Source: CALJXB01 sp965225935 (GTDB lineage Bacteria > Pseudomonadota > Alphaproteobacteria > Kiloniellales > JAKSDN01). Taken from it: a stretch of DNA of 64,000 nt. The DNA lies in NCBI GenBank assembly GCA_965225935.1, contig CBDDCC010000015.1, positions 186,001 through 250,000 on the forward strand, in the 5' to 3' direction. Of the stretch, positions 17,755 to 25,453 are shown in pieces. The translations under genes were made by a program, and so were the position numbers. Position 1 is the first letter of the stretch; each line of letters opens with the position of its first letter. The notes under the pieces are model-generated. The model did no database searches and was not told the DNA's origin. It worked only from the letters and a program-made list of their open reading frames with translations.

Positions 17755-18999
17755 ATGAAGGTCATCGTCGTCGGCGCGGGCATCACCGGCGTTTCGGCCG
17801 CCGAATGGCTGCGGCGCGACGGCCATGACGTGACCTTGATCGACCGCGTGCCTCCGGGAGACCCGAGCCAGGCCTCCTACGGCAACTGCGGGATCGTTGG
17901 CCGCAGCAGCGTGGTTCCGGTCTCGGTGCCGGGACTCCTGTGGCAGGCGCCGGGCATGCTGCTCGATCCGGATACCTTGCTGTCCCTCCGCTGGCGCTAC
18001 CTGCCGCGACTGCTGCCGTGGCTGGCGCGTTTCCTGTGGAACGGCCGGAGGGCCAAGGTCTTCGAGATCGCCGCAGCCCTCGCGCCGCTGGTCCGGGATA
18101 CCGACCGTCAGCACCGCGCGTTGAGCGCGGGCACGCCGGCGGAGCCGTTCATCGCGCGCGGAGCCTACGCCACCCTCTATCGCGACCGGGCGGCGTTCGA
18201 GGCGAACGCCTTCGCCAACGACCTGAGGAAGCGGCACGGCATCACCTGGGAAGAGTGGGACCGGCCGGCGATCGAAGCCTACGACCCTGAGCTGTCGGAC
18301 GCCTACACCTTCGCCATCGCCATGCGGGACTATCTCTTTGTCACCTCGCCGCCCCGTTACCTCGCGACGCTCGCGGAGCATTTCCAGCAAGAGGGCGGCA
18401 CATTCGTGCATCGTGAGGTCGGCGGAATTCGCCAAATGGAAACCGGCAAGGCGGAAGTCTGCCTGGTCGGCGGCGAGCGCCATGTGGCGGACCGTGTCGT
18501 GCTGGCGGCTGGCGCCTGGTCCGGCCGCTTCGCGAAAAAGCTGGGCCATAGGACGACACTGGAATCCGAGCGCGGCTATCACGTCATGCTGACCGGCGTC
18601 AGCCACAAGCCGCCCGCCGTCCTGAACTTGCCGGACACGGGTTTGGGCGTGTCGCCTATGGAGCGTGGCCTCTGCTTCTGCGGTGCCGTCGATTTCGGCG
18701 GTCTGGACGGGCCGCAAAACGAATGCGTGTTCGCCGCCATCCGGAGGCAGGTCCGGCGCATCTACCCCAAGCTGAAATGGCAGGGCGAGGAAACCTGGAT
18801 GGGGCAGCGTCCGTCCACCGTGGACAGCCTGCCGCTGCTGGGCCGGTCGCCGAAGGCGCCTTCGGTCTACTTCGCCTTCGGCGGCCAGCATGTGGGCCTG
18901 GGCATAGGCCCACGGCTCGGCCGCATGATCGCCGATCTGGTATCCGGGAGGGAAGCGGACATCCCTCTCTCTCCCTACCGCGTCGACCGCTTCGACTAG
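17755..18999 (+). CDS. FAD-dependent oxidoreductase of the DadA/D-amino-acid oxidase family
   Basis: The 414-residue protein opens with MKVIVVGAGITGVSAAEWL, a Rossmann FAD-binding motif, and has the C-terminal DAO features GQRPSTVDSLPLLGRSP and FAFGGQHVGLGIGPRLGRM. ESERGYHVML is typical of the DadA-like branch, which oxidises D-amino or N-methyl amino acids. Start chosen at ATG 17755 because the Rossmann motif begins there; the frame is open upstream. It is divergent from the LysR gene and 216 bp before the TMADH-like gene, which shares its operator. The substrate is unknown; D-hydroxyproline or an N-methyl amino acid would fit the context. Confidence 0.85.
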   Translation: MKVIVVGAGITGVSAAEWLRRDGHDVTLIDRVPPGDPSQASYGNCGIVGRSSVVPVSVPGLLWQAPGMLLDPDTLLSLRWRYLPRLLPWLARFLWNGRRAKVFEIAAALAPLVRDTDRQHRALSAGTPAEPFIARGAYATLYRDRAAFEANAFANDLRKRHGITWEEWDRPAIEAYDPELSDAYTFAIAMRDYLFVTSPPRYLATLAEHFQQEGGTFVHREVGGIRQMETGKAEVCLVGGERHVADRVVLAAGAWSGRFAKKLGHRTTLESERGYHVMLTGVSHKPPAVLNLPDTGLGVSPMERGLCFCGAVDFGGLDGPQNECVFAAIRRQVRRIYPKLKWQGEETWMGQRPSTVDSLPLLGRSPKAPSVYFAFGGQHVGLGIGPRLGRMIADLVSGREADIPLSPYRVDRFD

Positions 19000-19063
19000 C
19001 TGGCCTGGCGGCACAGAAGCTCACGGTGGAAAAGCCGGACAGCCACGAATAGGCATTCCAAAC

Positions 19064-19097
19064 CATGATGCCTGTCATTATGGATATTCGTTTGTCA
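19064..19097 (+). promoter_or_regulatory. 19-bp dyad operator plus -35 box, copy 2 (TMADH-like gene)
   Basis: CATGATGCC-T-GTCATTATG at 19064-19082 matches copy 1 (17628-17646) at 17 of 19 positions. It is followed by another shared string, TATTCGTTTG, and by TTGTCA (19092-19097), a 5-of-6 match to the -35 consensus. As in copy 1, exactly 9 bases separate dyad and -35 box. The TMADH-like ATG is about 120 bp further on. A shared regulator for both genes is the simplest reading. Confidence 0.7.
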
Positions 19098-19215
19098 AAT
19101 GTCTTTCGCAGTCCTCATTCTGTCTCGTGATGTCAGGCTGCCGAGATGGTCTGGGGTCGCCTGACGCTGCGGAACTTGTCCAGCCAGGTCCGCGATCAGA
19201 GACGCGAGAGATGCC

Positions 19216-21258
19216 ATGCCCCGAAACCCGCGATACGACCCGCTGTTCGAGCCGCTCGACATCGGCCCGGTGACGACGCGCAACCGCTTCTACCAGGTGC
19301 CCCATGCCAGCGGCACCGGCTGCGGCATGCCGCATACTCGCGCGGGCTTGCGCGAGGTCCGGGCCGAGGGCGGTTGGGCCGTGGTCTGCACCGGCTACTG
19401 CTCGATCCATCCCACTTGCGACGACTCCCCCTACCCCTATGCCAGCCTTTGGCACGAGGCCGACGTCAAGGCCCAGGCCGTCATGGTCGAGGCCGTGCAC
19501 CGCCACGGGGCGCTGGCCGGTGTCGAGCTGTTTCACGGCGGCGGCCTGATGTTCAACCGGGCGAGCCGCGAGCCGCCGCTGTCCCCCTCTGGGCGGGCCG
19601 GTGCTGCCTGGGGCAGTTACCCGATCCAGCCTTACGCGGCCGACAAGGACGACATCCGCCGGCTCCGCGACTGGCACCGGCAGGCGGCGCTCAGGGCCAA
19701 GCGGGCCGGCTTCGACATCGTCTATATCTATGCCGGCATGGGCTGGCTGCCGTTCCAGTTCCTCCATCCACGCTACAACCGGCGCAGCGACGAATACGGC
19801 GGCAGCTTCGAGAACCGTGCGCGTCTGCTGAAAGAGCTGATCGAAGACACCAAGGAGGCGGTTGGCGAGCGCTGTGCCGTGGCCGTGCGGGTGACCGCCG
19901 AGGAATTGATGGGCGCCGCCGGTTTCCGCGGCGAGGTCGAGGGCCGGGAGCTGTTCGGGTACCTGGGCGAGCTGCCCGATCTCTGGGACGTGAAGCTGGG
20001 ATTCAACAACGACGTCGTGAGCGCCCGCTTCGCCGAAGAGGCGAGCCAAGAGCCCTTCGTGCGCTACGTCAAGGCGCTGACCTCGAGGCCCGTGGTCGGC
20101 GTCGGCCGCTTCACCTCGCCTGACACCATGGTGCGCCAGATCAGGGAGGGCGTGCTCGATCTCATCGGCGCGGCGCGCCCGTCGATCGCCGATCCCTTCC
20201 TGCCCAGGAAGATCGACGAGGGCCGCGAGGACGAGATCCGCGAATGCATCGGCTGCAACGTCTGCCTCGCCACCTACAACGAGGGCGCGCCGATCCGCTG
20301 CACCCAGAACCCCTCCATGGGCGAGGAGTGGCGCCGCGGCTGGCATCCCGAGCGGGTGCCGCCCAGGGGCTCCGAAGCCAAGGTGCTGATCGTCGGCGCT
20401 GGCCCGGCGGGCCTCGAGTGCGCCCGGATCCTCGGCCGGCGCGGCTACCAGGTAACCCTGGCCGAGGCCGGCCGGGAGCTGGGCGGCCGGGTGCTGACGG
20501 AGGCGGCCCTGCCCGGCCTCGCCAGCTGGCGGCGGGTGCGGGACTACCGGGTCGGCCAGATCGAGCCCTTGGCGAACGTCCGCGTCTTCTTGGAGAGCCC
20601 CTTGTCTGCCGGGGAGGTGCGCGACTTCGGCGCCGACCGGGTGGTCATCGCCACCGGCGCCCGCTGGACGCGCGAAGGCTATGACCCGGTGACCGGGCTG
20701 CCGAGCGGTCCGCCTGAGGCGCCGCGGGTGCTGACACCCGACGAGATCATGGCCGGCGCCGAGGTCGAGGGGCCGATCCTCGTCTTCGACTTCGACAGCT
20801 ACTACATGGGGGCTTGTCTGGCGGAGCTTCTGCACGGCCGGGGCCACGAGGTCCGCCTGGCCACGCCCCACGACCGAATCTCGCCCTGGACCGCCGCCAC
20901 CGGCGAGCAGGGTCGCATCCACGCGCGGCTGCTCGAGCTGGGTGTCGGCCTCGTCACCGGCCACGCTCTCACGGCCTACGACGGCGAGCGAGCCGCCCTC
21001 GCCTGCCTCCACGGCAAGCAGGAACACGAGATCCCTGCCCGCTCCCTGGTCCTGGTCGGCGTCCGGGCGCCCCAGGACGCCCTCTACCAGGAGCTTCGAG
21101 AAAACTTCGACGGGCAGCTTTCACGGATCGGGGACTGCCTGGCGCCCGGCGCTCTGGTCCATGCCATCACCTCCGGCTACCGCTACGCCTACGAATTGGA
21201 TCGGCCCGAACCGACCTGGCGGCCCGAGCCGTTGCGGCGGGAGACGGCCCTGGCGTGA
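19216..21258 (+). CDS. Trimethylamine/dimethylamine dehydrogenase-like flavoprotein (old yellow enzyme family)
   Basis: This 680-residue protein has an FMN-binding barrel (about 1-370), an iron-sulfur motif ECIGCNVC with a following Cys in IRCTQN, and a C-terminal ADP/FAD-binding domain starting KVLIVGAGPAGLECARIL. The N-terminal FEPLDIGPVTTRNRFYQVPH follows trimethylamine dehydrogenase closely, as does WHPERV after the cluster. The Cys that binds FMN covalently in that enzyme (Cys30) is Ala31 here, the active-site Tyr60 is kept (Tyr61), and His172 appears as Met. So FMN is probably not covalently bound and the substrate may differ, for example an N-methylated amino acid. It shares an operator with the oxidase gene upstream. 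Confidence 0.85.
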   Translation: MPRNPRYDPLFEPLDIGPVTTRNRFYQVPHASGTGCGMPHTRAGLREVRAEGGWAVVCTGYCSIHPTCDDSPYPYASLWHEADVKAQAVMVEAVHRHGALAGVELFHGGGLMFNRASREPPLSPSGRAGAAWGSYPIQPYAADKDDIRRLRDWHRQAALRAKRAGFDIVYIYAGMGWLPFQFLHPRYNRRSDEYGGSFENRARLLKELIEDTKEAVGERCAVAVRVTAEELMGAAGFRGEVEGRELFGYLGELPDLWDVKLGFNNDVVSARFAEEASQEPFVRYVKALTSRPVVGVGRFTSPDTMVRQIREGVLDLIGAARPSIADPFLPRKIDEGREDEIRECIGCNVCLATYNEGAPIRCTQNPSMGEEWRRGWHPERVPPRGSEAKVLIVGAGPAGLECARILGRRGYQVTLAEAGRELGGRVLTEAALPGLASWRRVRDYRVGQIEPLANVRVFLESPLSAGEVRDFGADRVVIATGARWTREGYDPVTGLPSGPPEAPRVLTPDEIMAGAEVEGPILVFDFDSYYMGACLAELLHGRGHEVRLATPHDRISPWTAATGEQGRIHARLLELGVGLVTGHALTAYDGERAALACLHGKQEHEIPARSLVLVGVRAPQDALYQELRENFDGQLSRIGDCLAPGALVHAITSGYRYAYELDRPEPTWRPEPLRRETALA

Positions 21259-21285
21259 CGGCCCGTGGCAAGCAGCCAGCGCCTA

Positions 21286-21504
21286 CTACCCATCCCGAGA
21301 CCGCCGCCGGGTCCATTCGTCGGCGACTTGGCCCATGGTCTTGGGGGTACCGTCCTTGATCCACTGCATGAAGGGGCGGTCGAACTTGAAGTGGGGGCCG
21401 CACTGGGCCTTGAGGAAGCGGCGCACGTTCTGGGTGTTGCGGTAGTCCGCCGTGACCGGGGTCTCCCGGATGACCGGGTCCTTGTGCCAGTTGAAGCCGT
21501 CCAC
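21286..21504 (-). CDS. Small DUF6434-type domain protein
   Basis: A 72-residue frame from GTG 21504 contains YRNTQNVRRFLKAQCG and HFKFDRPFMQWIKDG, then KTMGQVADEWTRRR. I recall this as the DUF6434 domain, found alone or beside SAP domains in bacterial proteins. No ATG is available and the Shine-Dalgarno sequence is poor (GGGTCGG). It starts 37 bp after the PhyH stop on the same strand, so may be translated from that transcript. The function is unknown; the domain match supports it being a real gene despite its size. Confidence 0.6.
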   Translation of the reverse strand: MDGFNWHKDPVIRETPVTADYRNTQNVRRFLKAQCGPHFKFDRPFMQWIKDGTPKTMGQVADEWTRRRSRDG

Positions 21505-21541
21505 GCCGACCGACCCACGATGATCTTCCCGCGCGGGCCCT

Positions 21542-22405
21542 CTAGGTCGAGGCCAGCGGGGCGCCGTCGTAGAGGACCTCGTTCTGGGCCGCCAGGATGC
21601 GGGCGTGCCAGGCAAGCGCCTCGGGGGCGAGGTCGGCCTGCGGCGGCGGCACCTGCTCGAAGTGGCCGTAGCGGTCCTCGCCGCGCACCAGCATGGCGAA
21701 GTCCTCCTTGGCGACGGTCTGGTGCACATGGGGGGCGATGTAGTTGATGGCGAAGCCGATGCGCCGCTCGTCCGAGCCGTTGGGGCCGGAGCCGTGCAGC
21801 AGCCGGCCGTGGTGGAACGAGGCCTGGCCGGCGCGCAGCTCCACGTGGACCACCTCGCCCTCGTCGATCTCGGCGTCGACCTCCTGGCCGCGGGTCAGGA
21901 AGTTCTGATCGTCGAAGGTGTCCCGGTGGGCCAGCAGCCCGCCCTTGTGGGAGCCCGGTACGATCCGCATGCAGCCGTTTTCCCGGGTGACCGGCCCGAG
22001 GGCCAGCCAGGCGCTCACCTGGCCGTCCTCGTCATCGAGGCCCCAGTAGCGCAGGTCCTGGTGCCAGCTCACGAAGCTCGCCGTGTGCGGCTCCTTGACG
22101 AAGAAGGTGCCGCCCCAGACCAGGATGTCGGGACCCAGGAAGGACTCGACCACGTCGAGGATGCGCGGATGGCGCACGATCTCGTCGGCGAAGCCGAAGA
22201 TCACATGGGGGTAGTTGAGCTGGGTCTTGTTGCCCAGCTTGCTGCCCGCCGCCCGGCGCTCCAGCTCCTCGAGCCGGCGCCGATAGGCCGCCGCCTCGGC
22301 CTCGCTCAGGACATCCACCGGAAAGACGCAGCCCTCGTCCCGGTAGCGGTCCTCGAGCCCGGGGGCAGCGGCTTCGTCCGGCGCAAATGCTTGGGTCTCG
22401 GCCAT
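21542..22405 (-). CDS. Phytanoyl-CoA dioxygenase (PhyH) family protein
   Basis: The 287-residue protein is a 2-oxoglutarate/Fe(II)-dependent oxygenase by its metal triad: His115 and Asp117 in SWHQDLRYWG and the distal His204 in GRLLHGSGPN. Arg in SDERRIGFAINYI is the likely 2-oxoglutarate ligand. The substrate cannot be told from sequence; the family hydroxylates fatty acyl-CoA, ectoine, amino acids and natural products. It is a single gene between the TMADH-like gene and a polysaccharide deacetylase-like gene, inside the segment that separates trpE from trpG. Confidence 0.88.
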   Translation of the reverse strand: MAETQAFAPDEAAAPGLEDRYRDEGCVFPVDVLSEAEAAAYRRRLEELERRAAGSKLGNKTQLNYPHVIFGFADEIVRHPRILDVVESFLGPDILVWGGTFFVKEPHTASFVSWHQDLRYWGLDDEDGQVSAWLALGPVTRENGCMRIVPGSHKGGLLAHRDTFDDQNFLTRGQEVDAEIDEGEVVHVELRAGQASFHHGRLLHGSGPNGSDERRIGFAINYIAPHVHQTVAKEDFAMLVRGEDRYGHFEQVPPPQADLAPEALAWHARILAAQNEVLYDGAPLAST

Positions 22406-22505
22406 GGCCCATCCTCCGCAGTGACGCCGTCATTCAACGGCACCTCGGCCAAGCCGGTCAATCTGGATTTCGCGATTGGGACGGGGAACTTGAACGCTAG
22501 AGAGA

Positions 22506-23957
22506 TTAGCCCGGCGGGTTGGTCCCGCCCGGGGTCACGGCGATGCCGCTCGGCGTCAGAACCAGGGCCGAGATGGGCACCAGCTGGAAGCCGCGTGATT
22601 TCAGCTTCGGCAGCCAGGCCTCGAGCTCGTCGAGGGTGCTGTCGTGGGGATGGCCGATGCCGACCGCCCGTCCGGTGCGGAGCGCGATGCGCTCGAGGCG
22701 CTGGAGCTGGCGGCGGATCGACTCGCGGCTCTCGGGCTCGTTGTCGATGAAGACGTCGCGCCTGGCGAAGGGCACGCCCACCCGGTCGGCCAAGGCCGCG
22801 CCCACGGTGCCCGGCACGGTGAGCGAATCGAGATAGAGCAGGCCGCGCGCCTTCAGCTCCATCATGACCTGGGCCATGCCGGGGATCGAGGTGGTGAAGC
22901 GGCTGCCCATGTGGTTGTTGATGCCGACGTAGCCCTCGAAGCGCGAGAGGCCCCAGGCGATGCGCCGGGCCAGCTCCTCCCGTCCCAGGTCGTCGCGCAG
23001 CACGTTGGGGCCCGGGTTGTAGCGCGGGTCGCGCGGCGCCATGGGCATGTGGACCAGCAGCTCGTGGCCGGCCGCCCGGGCGTTGTCGGCCAGTGCTTGG
23101 GGATCGTTGGCATAGGTCATGACGGCGAGCGTCAGGGGGCCCGGCAGGGCGATGGTGCGCCGGGTGTTGGGGCGGTTGAGGCCGAGATCGTCGATGACGA
23201 TGGCGATCACGGGCCTGTCGAAGGGCTTGGAGACGGGCACGGCATAGCGCTGCCAGGTACGCGCCGCCGCGGGGCTGACATCCTCGGGGCTCAGCAGGTC
23301 GAGGTCGAGGGCCGCCAGGCCCGCGTCGATCTCGCCCGGCGTGCGCTTTCGGAAGAGGTCGGCCGTCGGCGCCGGACTGTCCGGCTTGGCGGCCGCCGGC
23401 GTGAGGTCGTCCGGCAGTGGCTGCCCGCTGCCCTCCGCGAGCTGCTCTCCCAACCCGGGGGTCCCCCCGGGGAACTCATGGCCCTCCTCGGCCTCCAGGG
23501 GCGGCTCCTCCATCCAGGAGAGGCGCACGTCCGCCTCCGGCACCAGGGTCGCGGGGGACTCGGGCTGGGCTTCGGGCGGGATCTCGATTCGGGCTTCAGG
23601 CGCGGCTCCGCGCTCGGCCGGCGCGGCGGCCGGGGGCAGGTCCAGGTCTGCCACGGGCGCCTCGGCGAGGCTCCGTCCGGGGATCTCGGTCCGGACGGCG
23701 GGCGGCGGGATCCGCAGGTTCCTTTCGGCGCCGCCCCCGGCCGTCACCAGGGTCGGCCCTCCCAGGCGGGCCAGGTTCGGCTCCTCGCCGACGAAGACCC
23801 AGAGGGTGGCGCCGGCCAAGGCGCCGGTCATGACGGCGACCACGCCGCCCAGGACCAGGCGCGTGCAGGCGAACCAGAAGCGCGCCGCGGCGGCCTCCTG
23901 CTGGGCACGGGCCATCTGGCGGCGGAACTCGGAACTCCTCGGCCGCTCGAGGCTCAT
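22506..23957 (-). CDS. Divergent polysaccharide deacetylase family protein
   Basis: From the ATG at 23957 (a GTG at 23975 would add six residues) the protein has 483 residues. A cytoplasmic stretch is followed by one membrane segment (about 33-58, LVLGGVVAVMTGALAGATLWVFVG), a long Pro/Glu/Ala-rich periplasmic linker (about 70-225) and a deacetylase-like domain beginning IAIVIDDLGLNRPNTRR with HELLVHMPMAPRDPRYN. This 'divergent' family (YibQ-like) usually lies with murein hydrolase activators, but here it has no cell-wall neighbour. It may act on peptidoglycan or envelope glycans; activity is unproven for the family. Confidence 0.85.
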   Translation of the reverse strand: MSLERPRSSEFRRQMARAQQEAAAARFWFACTRLVLGGVVAVMTGALAGATLWVFVGEEPNLARLGGPTLVTAGGGAERNLRIPPPAVRTEIPGRSLAEAPVADLDLPPAAAPAERGAAPEARIEIPPEAQPESPATLVPEADVRLSWMEEPPLEAEEGHEFPGGTPGLGEQLAEGSGQPLPDDLTPAAAKPDSPAPTADLFRKRTPGEIDAGLAALDLDLLSPEDVSPAAARTWQRYAVPVSKPFDRPVIAIVIDDLGLNRPNTRRTIALPGPLTLAVMTYANDPQALADNARAAGHELLVHMPMAPRDPRYNPGPNVLRDDLGREELARRIAWGLSRFEGYVGINNHMGSRFTTSIPGMAQVMMELKARGLLYLDSLTVPGTVGAALADRVGVPFARRDVFIDNEPESRESIRRQLQRLERIALRTGRAVGIGHPHDSTLDELEAWLPKLKSRGFQLVPISALVLTPSGIAVTPGGTNPPG

Positions 23958-24091
23958 CGCCGGCTTCTCACGCACTCAGACCACCACAAATCGCCGTTCC
24001 CTGCCCGGGCGTTCATCCGCCGCCGACGCAGCGGTGCCGGCGAGATTCTTGGGCCGCGCCCGGGACCACCCTCGCGCGCGGGCGGGCCATT

Positions 24092-24541
24092 CTACGTCGA
24101 TAAATCTTGTTTGTCCGTTGCGCTCTCGGTCCGCCGGCGGTTTCCCGAGAGATCCGCCAGAATGGGACAGTCGGGGCGCTCGTCGCCACGGCAGCGCTGG
24201 ACCAGCTCGTTCAGGGTCTCGCGCATGGCCTCCAGCTCGCCGATCTTGCGGTCGATGTCGGCCAGGTGACGGGTCGCCAGCGCCTTCACCTGGGCGCTGC
24301 TGCGGCTGCGGTCCTGCCACAGCGCCAGCAGCTCCGCCACCTCCTTGACCGAGAATCCCAAGCTGCGGGCGCGCTGAATGAAGCGCAGGGTCTCGACGGC
24401 ACGCGCGCCGTAGACCCGGTAGTTGCCCCGGCTGCGCTCGGCCGGCGCGATCAGGCCGATCTCCTCGTAGTAGCGGATGGTCTTGGCGGGCACGCCCGAG
24501 TGCCGCGCCGCCGCGCCGATGTTCATGCCGCCTTCGCCCAT
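24092..24541 (-). CDS. cueR: Cu(I)-responsive MerR family regulator CueR/HmrR
   Basis: The 149-residue protein starts at ATG 24541 after AGGA. It has the MerR DNA-binding domain (MNIGAAARHSGVPAKTIRYYEEIGL...RVYG), a long dimerisation helix and the metal loop RCRGDERPDCPIL, whose Cys-x7-Cys spacing is that of CueR/HmrR, sensors of Cu(I), Ag(I) or Au(I). The open frame extends upstream to 24745, but without family similarity. No copper pump or oxidase gene is nearby, so its targets must lie elsewhere. It is divergent from trpG. Confidence 0.9.
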   Translation of the reverse strand: MGEGGMNIGAAARHSGVPAKTIRYYEEIGLIAPAERSRGNYRVYGARAVETLRFIQRARSLGFSVKEVAELLALWQDRSRSSAQVKALATRHLADIDRKIGELEAMRETLNELVQRCRGDERPDCPILADLSGNRRRTESATDKQDLST

Positions 24542-24635
24542 CTCGTTCCTGCTTCCCTTTCTCTGTGCACCGTTCTTTTGGGGGCCTACTGGCCCCGTCT
24601 CGCTTTGCGGTCCCGCAGCGACCATATGGAGACGA

Positions 24636-24666
24636 CATATAGGGTTGCCAGCCGCGCGCGGGTCAA
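24636..24666 (-). promoter_or_regulatory. Candidate cueR promoter with 19-bp spacer
   Basis: Reading the minus strand, TTGACC (24666-24661) and TATATG (24641-24636) are separated by exactly 19 bp. The long spacer is the hallmark of promoters controlled by MerR-family activators. Partial dyad symmetry spans the spacer (TTGAC...GGCAA). This suggests that CueR regulates its own gene. Confidence 0.5.
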
Positions 24667-24731
24667 GGTCCGCCCGGATCCGCCGCTTCGGAGGCGTCGG
24701 AGCCGCGCTTTCGCGGCGACGGCCTAGCTGA

Positions 24732-24737
24732 TATAAG
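24732..24737 (+). promoter_or_regulatory. Possible -10 element for the trpGDC unit
   Basis: TATAAG at 24732-24737 sits in a short AT-rich stretch in front of trpG. A -35 match 17 bp upstream (TTTCGC) is poor. Because trpG is cut off from trpE by 10.8 kb, some promoter is needed here, and this is the best candidate I see. No terminator/antiterminator pair or Trp-codon leader is evident. Confidence 0.3.
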
Positions 24738-24789
24738 ATCTGCAACGCGCTTCATTGAAACATTGAGAAAAGCCTGACAAGTAATTGAT

Positions 24790-25368
24790 ATGTTTTTGCT
24801 GATCGATAACTACGACAGCTTCACCTACAACCTCTACCACTTCCTGGGGGAGCTGGGGGCGGAGGTTGAGGTGCGGCGCAACGACGCCATCGCCGCCGCG
24901 GGAGCGCTGGAGCTGCACCCCCAGGGCATCGTGCTGTCGCCGGGGCCTTGCGATCCGGACCGGGCCGGGATCTGCCTGGAGCTGGTCGGCGCGGCGGCGG
25001 GCAAGCTGCCCCTGCTCGGCGTCTGCCTGGGCCACCAGGCCGTCGGCCAGGCTTTCGGCGGCAAGGTAGTGCGTGCCGAGGCGCCCATGCACGGCAAGCT
25101 GAGCCAGGTGCGCCACGACGGCCGGGGCGTCTTCAAGGGCCTGCCCTCGCCCTTCGAGGCGACGCGCTACCATTCCCTGGTGGTGGAGCGCGAGAGCCTG
25201 CCCGGGGCGCTGGAGGTGACGGCGGAGACGGAGGACGGCGTGATCATGGGCATCCGCCACAAGACGTTGCCGCTCCACGGCGTGCAGTTCCACCCGGAAA
25301 GTATCGCCTCGGAACATGGCCACGCGCTGCTCAGGAACTTCCTCGCCATCGCGGGGCATAACGGCTGA
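24790..25368 (+). CDS. trpG: Anthranilate synthase component II (glutamine amidotransferase)
   Basis: TrpG supplies ammonia from glutamine to TrpE. The 192-residue protein begins MFLLIDNYDSFTYNL, with the nucleophile Cys in LGVCLGHQAVG and the catalytic His-Glu in FHPESIASEHG. trpD follows 85 bp downstream. Its partner trpE is 10.8 kb upstream rather than adjacent. The frequent double role with p-aminobenzoate synthase (pabA) is possible. Confidence 0.96.
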   Translation: MFLLIDNYDSFTYNLYHFLGELGAEVEVRRNDAIAAAGALELHPQGIVLSPGPCDPDRAGICLELVGAAAGKLPLLGVCLGHQAVGQAFGGKVVRAEAPMHGKLSQVRHDGRGVFKGLPSPFEATRYHSLVVERESLPGALEVTAETEDGVIMGIRHKTLPLHGVQFHPESIASEHGHALLRNFLAIAGHNG

Positions 25369-25453
25369 GCGGCTGAGCGGAGCGCACGGGGGGCGAGACG
25401 CCAAGCGGGGGCCGGATGCGCGGCGGCGGCCGAGGCGGGGAGGACGAAGAAGC

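Noticed and set aside
17611..19014. Extension of the LysR frame upstream to 763 residues
   Set aside because: The extra ~470 residues are the complement of the oxidase gene and cross the shared operator; the LysR DNA-binding domain begins at the TTG near 17610.
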